Source: Sclerurus mexicanus (lineage: Eukaryota; Chordata; Aves; Passeriformes; Furnariidae). From it: a stretch of 64,000 nucleotides of DNA. The translations under genes and the position numbers were made by a program. The DNA lies in contig VWZF01002378.1 in assembly GCA_013396755.1 (NCBI GenBank), positions 824,578 through 888,577 on the forward strand, in the 5' to 3' direction. Position 1 is the first letter of the stretch, and every line of letters starts with the position of its first letter. Below are positions 40,901-49,100 of this stretch, piece after piece. Below the pieces are notes generated by a model that did no database searches, was not told the origin of the DNA, and was given only the letters and a program-made list of their open reading frames with translations.

Positions 40901-40947
40901 AGCTCCTTGTCCTGCTCGTTGAGGGCCGGGTCCCCGTGCGGGAAGGG
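4780..40947 (-). CDS. RANBP9: RANBP9 (RanBPM), CTLH E3 ligase scaffold; 14 exons, 5' end in gap
   Basis: RANBP9 is a nuclear/cytoplasmic scaffold of the CTLH (GID-like) ubiquitin ligase and binds many receptors and kinases. Fourteen GT/AG exons join in perfect phase to 598 residues plus stop; human RANBP9 has about 729, so some 130 N-terminal residues (a Pro/Gln-rich tail in mammals) fall in the assembly gap. Counting from the first visible residue: linker PFPHGDPALNEQDKEL (1-16); SPRY domain about 25-205 (SPKDKFSYIGLSQNNLRVHY, GYMGIGLSAQGVNMNRLPG, GWDKHSYGYHGDDGHSF); LisH about 241-275 (MVSSYLVHHGYCATAEAFAR); CTLH about 279-337; a Ser-rich linker; and the CRA domain from about 483 to the C-terminus ([20 protein letters not shown] ... 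ATVEDYLH). The linker sequence (NNLNVPELN-type and NDVDMETDHYSNGV motifs) points to RANBP9 rather than RANBP10. Only scattered substitutions from human are seen. Confidence 0.98.
5331..5442 (-). CDS. RANBP9: RANBP9 exon 13 (CRA)
   Basis: Acceptor CCCACAG and donor GTAGGT. It encodes DAFSLLAYSDPWSSPVGNQL, then DPIQREPVCSVLNSAIL. Human has Asn and Ala where this has Ser (PWSSP) and Val (CSVLN). Confidence 0.98.
6060..6211 (-). CDS. RANBP9: RANBP9 exon 12 (CRA)
   Basis: Acceptor TTTTGCAG and donor GTATGT. It encodes [38 protein letters not shown] and CGKNTVNKKMLK. Confidence 0.98.
7778..7899 (-). CDS. RANBP9: RANBP9 exon 11 (linker)
   Basis: Acceptor CTTTCCAG. It encodes NDVDMETDHYSNGVAETSSN and GFLNGSSKHDHEMEECDTEM. 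The donor reads GTCTGC, a poor match to consensus, but the phase and protein join require it. Confidence 0.95.
9533..9680 (-). CDS. RANBP9: RANBP9 exon 10 (linker)
   Basis: Acceptor TTTCAG and donor GTAAAT. It encodes SNGVISNKAHQSYCHSKH, a Thr/Ser run and LNVPELNNINVSRSQQV. It is somewhat diverged from mammals, as expected for a disordered linker. Confidence 0.96.
11161..11351 (-). CDS. RANBP9: RANBP9 exon 9 (CTLH end, Ser-rich linker)
   Basis: Acceptor TGTTTAG and donor GTAAGT. It encodes [20 protein letters not shown], then SPKSQDSYPVSP and SSPSMSPSHGMNIHSL. The SP-rich linker matches RANBP9. Confidence 0.98.
12711..12819 (-). CDS. RANBP9: RANBP9 exon 8 (CTLH), functional copy
   Basis: Acceptor GAACAG and donor GTGAGT. 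It encodes [20 protein letters not shown] followed by YPSLLERNPNLLFALK. A decayed tandem copy lies just upstream in the intron (12835-12950). Confidence 0.97.
12718..12950 (-). repeat. Tandem duplication of RANBP9 exon 8 (about 117 bases x 2)
   Basis: Copy 1 (12718-12834) covers nearly all of exon 8 and its acceptor. Copy 2 (12835-12950) repeats it with about eight substitutions and one 1-base deletion. The duplicated unit starts about 7 bases inside the exon, so copy 2 lacks the last bases and the splice donor. Confidence 0.93.
12835..12950 (-). pseudogene. Decayed duplicate of RANBP9 exon 8
   Basis: In the RANBP9 frame an Arg codon of the active copy (GGAAGAATG) has become TGA (GGATGAATG). 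A base is then deleted, and further on CAA has become TAA. The acceptor AG is kept but there is no donor GT at the other end. It cannot replace exon 8. Confidence 0.9.
14010..14122 (-). CDS. RANBP9: RANBP9 exon 7 (LisH)
   Basis: Acceptor ATTTTTAG and donor GTAAGG. It encodes the LisH motif MVSSYLVHHGYCATAEAFAR, then STDQTVLEELASIKNRQ. Confidence 0.98.
14518..14702 (-). CDS. RANBP9: RANBP9 exon 6 (SPRY end to pre-LisH)
   Basis: Acceptor TTTTGCAG and donor GTAAGA. It encodes PNLYPTVGLQTPGEVVDANF, the linker HPFVFDIEDYMREW and GEWQTMIQ. Confidence 0.98.
16652..16674 (-). CDS. RANBP9: RANBP9 exon 5, 23-base microexon
   Basis: Acceptor TTACAG and donor GTAAGA flank 23 bases encoding IAFTDLP, with a split Gly before it. 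The peptide and both phases fit the human protein between TKNGHSLG and PNLYPTVG, so this tiny exon is real. Confidence 0.95.
19650..19817 (-). CDS. RANBP9: RANBP9 exon 4 (SPRY core)
   Basis: Acceptor TCTCCAG and donor GTATGC. It encodes WDKHSYGYHGDDGHSF through FTTGDVIGCCVNLINNTCFY and TKNGHSL. Confidence 0.97.
21547..21599 (-). CDS. RANBP9: RANBP9 exon 3 (SPRY, 53 bases)
   Basis: Acceptor TTTTTAG and donor GTATGT. It encodes YMGIGLSAQGVNMNRLP, an invariant SPRY block. Confidence 0.97.
27091..27230 (+). mobile_element. CR1 LINE 3' tail
   Basis: Starts CATGGAGGTGTTCAAGGACAG, passes through GGTGTCCCATGGCAGGGGG and ends TTCTATGATTCTGTGAC, the classic avian CR1 3' end. It is antisense to RANBP9. 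Confidence 0.93.
30144..30185. other. Assembly gap (N run)
   Basis: 42 undetermined bases inside RANBP9 intron 2. Confidence 1.
32342..32453 (-). CDS. RANBP9: RANBP9 exon 2 (SPRY)
   Basis: Acceptor TTTCAG and donor GTAAGC. It encodes HGKTPKDAASVRATHPIPAA and continues to the SPRY strand IYYFEVKIVSKGRDG. Confidence 0.97.
32454..40769 (-). other. RANBP9: RANBP9 intron 1 (8.3 kb)
   Basis: Long first intron. It contains a 40-base near-tandem duplication at about 33720-33789 (AGCACAGGGGTCAGGCA twice) and a CR1 tail at 36386-36575. It turns GC-rich toward exon 1. No nested gene is supported. Confidence 0.65.
36386..36575 (+). mobile_element. CR1 LINE 3' tail, diverged
   Basis: Contains GGAACAGGCTGCCCAGGGAA, GATGTGGCACTTGGGGACA and TTTCCAACCTAAATGATACT, all CR1 3' UTR phrases with substitutions. 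It is older looking than the copies at 27 and 42.7 kb. Confidence 0.85.
40430..40947 (-). promoter_or_regulatory. GC/CpG-rich region around RANBP9 exon 1
   Basis: From about 40430 the base composition shifts sharply from AT-rich to GC-rich with many CpG sites, continuing into the gap. This looks like the downstream edge of the RANBP9 CpG-island promoter. The start site itself is not visible. Confidence 0.5.
40770..40947 (-). CDS. RANBP9: RANBP9 exon 1 (3' part)
   Basis: The exon is open from the gap edge to donor GTGAGC at 40769. It encodes the pre-SPRY linker and the SPRY start (59 codons, then one base of a split Gly). It is very GC- and CpG-rich. The initiator Met lies in the N gap. Confidence 0.95.
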
Positions 40948-41631
40948 NNNNNNNNNNNNNNNNNNNNNNNNNNNNNNNNNNNNNNNNNNNNNNNNNNNNN
41001 NNNNNNNNNNNNNNNNNNNNNNNNNNNNNNNNNNNNNNNNNNNNNNNNNNNNNNNNNNNNNNNNNNNNNNNNNNNNNNNNNNNNNNNNNNNNNNNNNNNN
41101 NNNNNNNNNNNNNNNNNNNNNNNNNNNNNNNNNNNNNNNNNNNNNNNNNNNNNNNNNNNNNNNNNNNNNNNNNNNNNNNNNNNNNNNNNNNNNNNNNNNN
41201 NNNNNNNNNNNNNNNNNNNNNNNNNNNNNNNNNNNNNNNNNNNNNNNNNNNNNNNNNNNNNNNNNNNNNNNNNNNNNNNNNNNNNNNNNNNNNNNNNNNN
41301 NNNNNNNNNNNNNNNNNNNNNNNNNNNNNNNNNNNNNNNNNNNNNNNNNNNNNNNNNNNNNNNNNNNNNNNNNNNNNNNNNNNNNNNNNNNNNNNNNNNN
41401 NNNNNNNNNNNNNNNNNNNNNNNNNNNNNNNNNNNNNNNNNNNNNNNNNNNNNNNNNNNNNNNNNNNNNNNNNNNNNNNNNNNNNNNNNNNNNNNNNNNN
41501 NNNNNNNNNNNNNNNNNNNNNNNNNNNNNNNNNNNNNNNNNNNNNNNNNNNNNNNNNNNNNNNNNNNNNNNNNNNNNNNNNNNNNNNNNNNNNNNNNNNN
41601 NNNNNNNNNNNNNNNNNNNNNNNNNNNNNNN
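40948..41631. other. Assembly gap over RANBP9 5' end
   Basis: 684 N. It hides the RANBP9 start codon, about 130 N-terminal residues, the 5' UTR and probably the promoter. GC-rich sequence on the left and a G-run minisatellite on the right explain why assembly failed. Confidence 1.
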
Positions 41632-41870
41632 AGATGGGAATGGAGATGGGAATGGGATGGGAATGGGAGAGGGGAGATGGGAATGGAGATGGGAATGGGT
41701 TGGGAATGGGAGAGGGGAGATGGGAATGGGATGGGAATGGGAGAGGGGAGATGGGAATGGGATGGGAATGGGAGAGGGGAGATGGGAATGGGATGGAGAG
41801 AGGGGGGGAGAGGGATGGGAAAGGGATAGAGAGGGCATGGGAAAGGGATAGAGAAGGGATGGGAGAGGCT
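41632..41870 (+). repeat. G-rich GGGAAT minisatellite
   Basis: Variant units of about 43 then 31 bases built from GATGGGAATGGGATGGGAAT and GGGAGAGGGGA. The + strand is almost pure purine with many GGG runs. It starts at the gap, so its true length is unknown. The open frames across it are low-complexity artefacts. Confidence 0.95.
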
Positions 41871-41981
41871 CAACTTCATGCCATTTCCTCAAGTCTTGTC
41901 ACTGGTCATGAGATCATAATGATAATTTTTCTTCTCTCATTACTGACCCAGGCAAATCAGACCCGCTGGAAGGTTTTCTGG

Positions 41982-42370
41982 TGTAACCCGGACCTGTTGG
42001 GAGGTTTTCTTTGGGAGAAAGTCAAGCAGACCCTCAGAGGGTTAATGGGGAGAAAAACACTAACCCTCCGTGGGTTAAGGACCAATTCGGAAGGAATGAC
42101 CTCCCAGGCTGAGTCAAACGGGCAGTGCCCACTCCTGATGAAAGTAAACAGCTATAATGCTGACCTTTCTCCTCCTGGTATGACCTGGGCTCAGAACAGT
42201 TGGCATGACCCACAAGCAGTGGCAGATTGAGTTACAATTCTTGTAAAGAACATAAACTCCATATATATATATATATATATATATATTTCACACCCCTGTC
42301 ATTCAGTGTCGTTTCACTCTAATTGCCCCAAGAACCTCAGTTACTCTGCATTCAGGGCCAGGTCGTAACA
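41982..42370 (+). mobile_element. Possible solo LTR
   Basis: The segment starts TGTAACCCGG and ends GGTCGTAACA, giving near-inverted TGTAAC...GTAACA ends like avian ERV LTRs. It has an internal AT-repeat expansion. No clear target-site duplication or internal viral region was seen, so the call is tentative. Confidence 0.3.
42261..42286. repeat. AT dinucleotide microsatellite
   Basis: Thirteen uninterrupted AT units. Confidence 0.97.
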
Positions 42371-42654
42371 TTAAATTGGAGAATTGAAGGAGAAAGAGGT
42401 GTCCTGGTGGGTTCTGCCACCATCAGATGGTGGTGGGGAAATCAGATGTCGATGGGCTGGTGTGGTGCCTAGGGTCTGCGGCCTCTGACAGGCACAGCAA
42501 GGCTCTGCTGCCCACACCTCACATCCAACCTTTCACAGGGGTAAGGGGAAGTGCCACTGGGAGCATATCCCAGAGGCAGGAAAGCTTGGGAATGCCTCAG
42601 ATGAGGAGGGCGGTGTTCCTTGGGGGGTTTTGTTCAGGGTGTCTTTGTCCTTCT

Positions 42655-42910
42655 TTGGTTGGTGGTGCTCAGTGACAGGAGCAATGGCCATAAACTAACA
42701 CAGAAGAAATTCCACCTCACCATGAAGGTGGCAGAGCACTGGAACAGCTGCCCAGCGAGGTCCTGGAGTCTCCCTTTCTGGAGACATTCCAAACCCACCT
42801 GGGCATGTTCCTGTGTTACCTGTTGTAGGTGACCCTGCCTTGACAGGGGAGTTGAACTGGATGATCTCCAGAGGTCCTCCCTTCCAACCCTAACAGTTCT
42901 GTGATTCTGC
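42655..42910 (+). mobile_element. CR1 LINE 3' end
   Basis: Reads GGTGGTGCTCAGTGACAGGA, later GGTGGCAGAGCACTGGAACA, GACATTCCAAACCCACCTGG, ACTGGATGATCTCCAGAGGT, and ends TTCTGTGATTCTGCGAA. It is the best-preserved CR1 in the window, on the + strand. Confidence 0.95.
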
Positions 42911-43083
42911 GAACCTCAAATGCTGGGCACTTCACAGACTCGTTTCCAGCTACCAGCATGCTGGAGAATAAGGACAGAAACAGAGGAGGTTAATTATGCT
43001 TCACCTGTGTGAAATGGTGGGTGAGGTAATGCAGGTGTGACACTCACAAAGGCTTTATGAAGCTAAACACTTCTCGCCTATAG

Positions 43084-43154
43084 TTACCAAAATATCCTGT
43101 CACATGAGACGGCTCCGTGATGACTGGCAGCGTCTATGGCTGGACAAAATGCAG
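43084..43154 (+). CDS. Candidate gene, exon 1
   Basis: Acceptor-like TTCTCGCCTATAG ends at 43083 and donor GTATCT starts at 43155. Only one frame is open across it, with an ATG at 43104. From there it gives 17 codons, rich in Arg, Asp and Trp and ending DKMQ, in phase 0. The Kozak context is weak (C at -3), so this may be an internal exon. Confidence 0.4.
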
Positions 43155-46100
43155 GTATCTAAAAATACCCTTTCAAAAGGAGCTGCAGAGTTGGAAGAGT
43201 AGAAGTGCCTGGGATGGATGTCAAAACACATTCTGAATCATGCCTGAGGGTCAATTACCCTGGCACTGGTGGGCTATCTATCTCCCACTATATGTACGTT
43301 TGCTTTCTAATGTCTAGAGGTTGTTCTTGTAGATGTCTCAACACTTTTTTGAATTTCAGTAAATTTTCCGCCATGTCTACTTCCTGAGTCATGGCTCACT
43401 TTTAGAATTTGGGCCAAAACACTTCATGTCACCCATTTTGAGATTACCACAGTGAAGTTCCTGTTTCTGGTACAGTAAGACAGGACAGCAGGTGTTTCTG
43501 TGCTCAATTCTTGACATTAGTCCCTACTTCACTACTCTGGTTGCTTTTATCCCTTCTTTTACCACCCTCCAAGGGTAAACAATCCAAGTGTAACAAAACA
43601 CTGTTTTTACAGAAGTATTTTACCCCAAACATGCCCCCCAGACAGACTGATCCACATCACTTTTTTTTTATGTAAGGATGTACTGTACATTATGCCAGAA
43701 GTTTCACAGAGGTATTCTAATACTTGGTATTAATCAGTATGTTATTTATTCCTCCTGTGTTTTCTGACTATAGCTTCACAAGGGTTGGAGGCAGCACATA
43801 GATATCCACACAAATGCCCAGTTTCTGCTTCCTTGTTGATGTAAATGAACTGGAGCTTGTCAGATTTAGAAGCAGCACTCATGTGCGCTGTTTTCCATTT
43901 TCAATATTGAACCTAATTCACCATTGCACGATCCATTCTGTTTTGTTAGCACTTCCTCATCATCACAATCCCCTCTTGTCTTGCTTAGCTGAAATAATTA
44001 TGACAGCTGCAAATGTTGCCATCTCACAACACAGCCCTCTTTCTGGATCAGTGGTAAATACAGCAGCAATATGAGACTTTCCGTGGAGCTCTGAACAGGC
44101 TGTCATCAGCCTTCCACCAGCGCAGAAACTCGCAGTTGAATTCTGCCCTTTGTTTTCCATCTCCAGTTTTTCAGCCATGAGAGTACTTTTCTTTTTGCCC
44201 AGAGATTACTTAGCTGCTTGAGTTGTCTCTGGCTTAGGGATTTAATGAAAGATCTTTTGAAACACTGTAAACTAGCCCACCAAAATCCCTTTGGTTTTTT
44301 GGGTGGGTTTTTTCAAAGAAATGCAATAGGTGGATCAGCTAGAAATTACTTTGCTATGCACAAAACCCTTGTTAGGCCTAATTTCATACACAAACATTCT
44401 CTTCTGTACGAATGGTTTTTATTTATGTTTACTTATATTGACCATTTCAACCAAAGAAAATGCAGTCCAAGTATTCCAGACACCGAGGGTATTTGTTTGG
44501 CCTCCTGTTGAGCATATCAGCAGTGAGTCAACATGTCATAGTGGGTTTTTAAGTGAGCGCAGGTGATCACACCATTGCTCCAGTCCTTTAGGATGCATGG
44601 ATATGCACACCCATCACTGTCCTGGGGGAACCCAGAGCCAGAGGAGAGGGCAGAGCAACCCACCACTGACACCCTCCTGGCTGCATAAGTGAAAATAAAG
44701 CTCTCCTGACTGTGCAAAAGCATCTTTTTATCTCAGCAGACCGTTGTGCACGGCCCCAACGCTGCAGAGGTTCATTTAGCTCCTGGAGCCCGTGTTGGCT
44801 GCTCCCTGTGTTTCCATCGAGAGGGAGCAAGTGGGCTATGGCCATCTGTGCCTGTGATGCCCGTGGCCTTCTGGCTGTCCTCAGGAAACAGAGGCAGCAG
44901 TCTCTTTGGGAATTGATTTCCCTGTGTGGCTTCAGTCTGCCCTGTAGGACCAACACTCCTAGTTACACGTGAATTTACTGTGTGTGCTACGGCTGGCAGC
45001 CTGACACATTTCCAGTCACTTCTCTGAAATTTAATATCTCCCGTTTGTAGTGATGGTAACTGTTTGCTGTTCTTTGTCGAGTATTTATGCCCATTAAGTT
45101 TTTCCAATGCGTAGTTTCTTTGTAACTGTTTTGGAATTAATTTTCCCTGATTCAAGAAGCTGCTTGGAAATCAGCAGTGTGTTATTTATTGCTGTGCCTA
45201 TTGAGCTGAATTACTGACCCTAGTAAAAGAACTACTAAGAAGTAATTTTGATATTTATTTTTATATATATCATATTTCAATAGTATGAAGGACAGATCTC
45301 TTCAAACTACCTGGAGGATTTTTTTGCTGAGCCCTTTGCTGTTGGGACTATTTTTTCCCTTGCTAATTTAATTGCTTATATAAAAGATAGACTTGATGAA
45401 CGGACAAAAGGAAGACTTGCCAAACTGAATCACATATGCATTACAGACCATCATCAGCTATTAACTTGGTTGAATCAAATGGTAATCCAGGTGCAATTTA
45501 CAGGATTGCTATATTGTTGCTCACACATAACACGGTGCCTCTGCTTTTATAAAGCTGAGCAATCTGCTAATAGAAATAATTTTGTTGATGAGTCAGCTAT
45601 ACCTGTGCTATCTTAGAGCAGGAACAATTAGAAATCTCACTTGTTTGCCAATGCTTCAGTTGTGGTATTTATATGTATACAAAAATATGTAGGGGAGATA
45701 TAGATATAAATCTATTTAGTTTTGGTACTTGAACACCAGCATGTGTACACAGTGGGAGCAGGCATGTTCCCTTTATTCTGTTCTTACCATTCTGGTCTGT
45801 ACATGAACACTGTGATCTACAGGCACACCAAGTTTTATAGAACTATGATTCACTCTGTACAAAATCTTACCAAATTTAATCTCTACAGTCCATTAAAAAA
45901 ATTTTAAAAATCTTTGCATTTTGTTAATGAGTTTAGAGAGTTTATTCACGGTTAACTTCATGCTTTTCTTCCAAAGTTACTATTCATAGCTCTTTACCAT
46001 ATCCTCTTCATACACTGAGGAACAATTACTTTTGATCATTTTCTGGTGCATTAAGTTGAATTTTTTTTACTTAATATTAAAAGGCAGTTTAAGGAGAACT

Positions 46101-49100
46101 GAAAATCTGTTTGTTGGGATAGATCATAAACAGAAGATTTCTTAGTCTCTGCTGCCTGGGCTACTGTATGAGCATCGTATTCTAACTAAAATGTCAAAAT
46201 GTGCACAGAAATAAAATGCCCTCCAAGCTGAATAGAATGTGTTTTATTCACAACACCAATTTATGTGGGGGCAGGATAAAAAATATGATGAGACACATTG
46301 GCTTATTCCCTTTGTGAAAACAGAATATCAAAGCAGAGCACTGTTAGAGAAGTGATTCTCAGCTAGTGGGTCAAGATCCATTTCTGAGTCATTGTGAATT
46401 TCTGCTGAGGGTGGAAGCAAGTTGGCATGATTTAATGCTGAAATATAAGAAAAACTATTGAAGAGTGACTAGAAAAACCCAGAGTGGCCAGAACTTCTAC
46501 AGGACAAGAGTTTGTTTGGCCAGATCGGTCAAAAAACCCTGTTGTGGTATGTAACCAAGTGAAGTGAGGCTGAAGCAGAGGAAAAGATGAAATGAAAGAA
46601 GAGCTCACCATGCAGCCTTCTTGGACTAATGGATGGAAACACTCCGTGCTGCCTTTTTTCCTGCCCTGGCTGGGCACATCAGCAGCCTGACTCCTGCACG
46701 TGGCTGGAGGAGCTCCAGCACCCTTTTAGCTCCCAGGGGGCAGGTGGGTCACAAAGCTGCCGAGTTTGGGAACTGCTCTATGACCAGGCACCACAAGACA
46801 TCCTCTATATGAGGTTTAGGATGGAAATTTAAAAAGCTACGAGCTTTCAGGAAGCGTTTGAAAACTCCCCTGGCAAAGCAGGCAGTGTTTTGTTTCCAGT
46901 CCGTGCATTGGTAGGGTGCCCATTACCATAGATGAGCAAGCTCAAAGAGCGCAGGCTTTCAGAAACGCATGGGATGTGTCAAGCTGACCCACTTCTTGAA
47001 AGTCAGGCTAGGCCTTTGTGAAATGTCCTGTACTTGTTAGATGTTTGGATGTCAAGAATGTTTAAGTCTCCACTGACTTGATAATTATTGTTATGGTGTT
47101 TATGGAGGTGGGAGGGCCCCAAGGGAAAGGAGGCCAAAAAGAAGAATCAGGAAGTGAGATGAGTAAGGCTCCAGGAACTGCACACAGATAGAGTTTTGTC
47201 GTGCCTTTTTCCTTAGCTCCCTTGGCTCCTCAGGTGCTTACATAGGAGAAACTATTTTTTTCCTCCCTGCAACTGTCACACATACAAATTCAAGTGTTCC
47301 ACGTGTTAATCCTGGTGGCAAAAGTAGATTTTAAACAGACTTTGGCAGTGTGAAATTGTCAGGCGAAAACACAGAGTTCTATTAATCTTTAGTTATTGCA
47401 GCTGCTCCCAGTCCTACCACCAATCTGTAGTTTGCCTCTTTCACATCTGTCCCAGGGAAGCAAGTTAACATCAAATCCTGAATGTCTGCTGAAATCCTGA
47501 AAATCTGCTGCCCCTGTTAGACTGTAGTATTTTATTGTGCGTGACTGATGTTATAATTTATGGAATACATTACATATACAAGAAGCCTGTGGGATGTAGA
47601 GACAGTTGCCACCTTTTATTTTAAGAGTGTAAAAACATGCAACTACAGAGCACATTGTCTGACAAAATGCAGAATATTTTTCTGACTTTGTTCAGTCGTA
47701 GTAACCTTAGAGAATACTTGCATGACAGAGCAATTAAAGTACTTCAAACAAGGTCATGATTTTGCAGGTGATTGTTTTTAAGATTAACTTGCCATTATGT
47801 ATGCTGTCATGATTGCAATGTACATGCTCAGAAGCTTGGAGGAAGAGTAGCTTCCTGTTCTAGTACATATTATTATTATTATTATGATGATCAGCAATTA
47901 TTGTTGTTTGCCAAGCCACACCTATGCTAACCTCTGTCATCAACAATATTGTTTAATCAGCTTAAAAATGACTGAATCTTATCTACTTGACAATTTCTTT
48001 TAGCTTACCTTATGAGCTTACCTGTGTGAGGATGCTGTGGAGCGTGATACGAAAACCTTCAGTTTAGAAAAGCACAGTATTGTCACTGATTTGTCACAGC
48101 TGCATGGTACTGCCCCCCTTGGAAGGGTCTCAACAATAAAGTCACTTTTCCTTTCTAGGAATCAAAATGCTGAGAAAGGCTGAGAGATTATCTGACCTTC
48201 TCTCTCCTCTGAGGCTGGACCTGCCATCCCATGAGGATTCCTCACAGGCACTGGCTTAAACTCTTCATTAAACCTCCTGTGACTGAGACACTAACAGGTT
48301 TCTCCTGTGTTTTGACTAGTACCAATGCCAGGGAATGCTTGAGTGGCTTAAAAATGCATAGTCTGAAAATTAAATGAAATACGAGCATTTCAGTAGCCTT
48401 AAAATTCCTTCAGCAGTGCTTTGTGAAATATAAAATCTAAGTTTTGATCCAGATTTTCATTGCCACAGTAAGTGCTCAAAACTCATGAGTCAATGCCCAC
48501 CCACAAATGAAGCTGGCTTAAAAGCCTATTTTCTTAAAAATAAGGCATTTAGAGAGGATGGGTAGGTGGTTGGTTATTTGCCATCTGTTTTATGAACTTT
48601 TTGGAGTTCTTCCTTTCATATTTACGAGCTTTGGCATACAGAAAAATTAAAAACTTGCTTAAAAGATATAAAAGCTGGGATTCTTACTGCAGTCTCTCGA
48701 CTTTGGCAGCTGAAAACAAAATAACAAAACATATTGAAGGATTTGCAATGAAATAATGAAAATCAGCAACACCTAATTTGACCTGACAGCATTCTTCTCT
48801 GTGTTACAGCTTTGTGGAGAAGCAAACAATAATTTGTATATACAGGTCCCCTCATATTTTATGCATTTGGTATATTTTGAGAAAGGCTGAGGAAAAGCGT
48901 GGAGTGCAAATCTTTTCCATCTCTAAAAGCTCTCCATTGTATATTCCTAACTTTTCTGTTTCTAGAGGTAATTAATGTATAATAATGCTTGTTAACAGGC
49001 AAATGCTCTCTGTACTCCCAGATCGCAGTAAGTTAAGTCTCATGGTAGAGAGGAATTTATTTTAAAACATAAGGTTTGCAGTAAAACTAACAATCCAGCG

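Noticed and set aside
40686..41892. Long open frames of 314-397 residues on both strands
   Set aside because: They run through 684 N and a low-complexity minisatellite. Only 40770-40947 on the - strand is genuine RANBP9.
48161..48261. Good acceptor (CTTTTCCTTTCTAG) followed by an open stretch
   Set aside because: The only open frame needs one carried-in base, which the preceding candidate exon does not provide. It ends in a stop with no donor.
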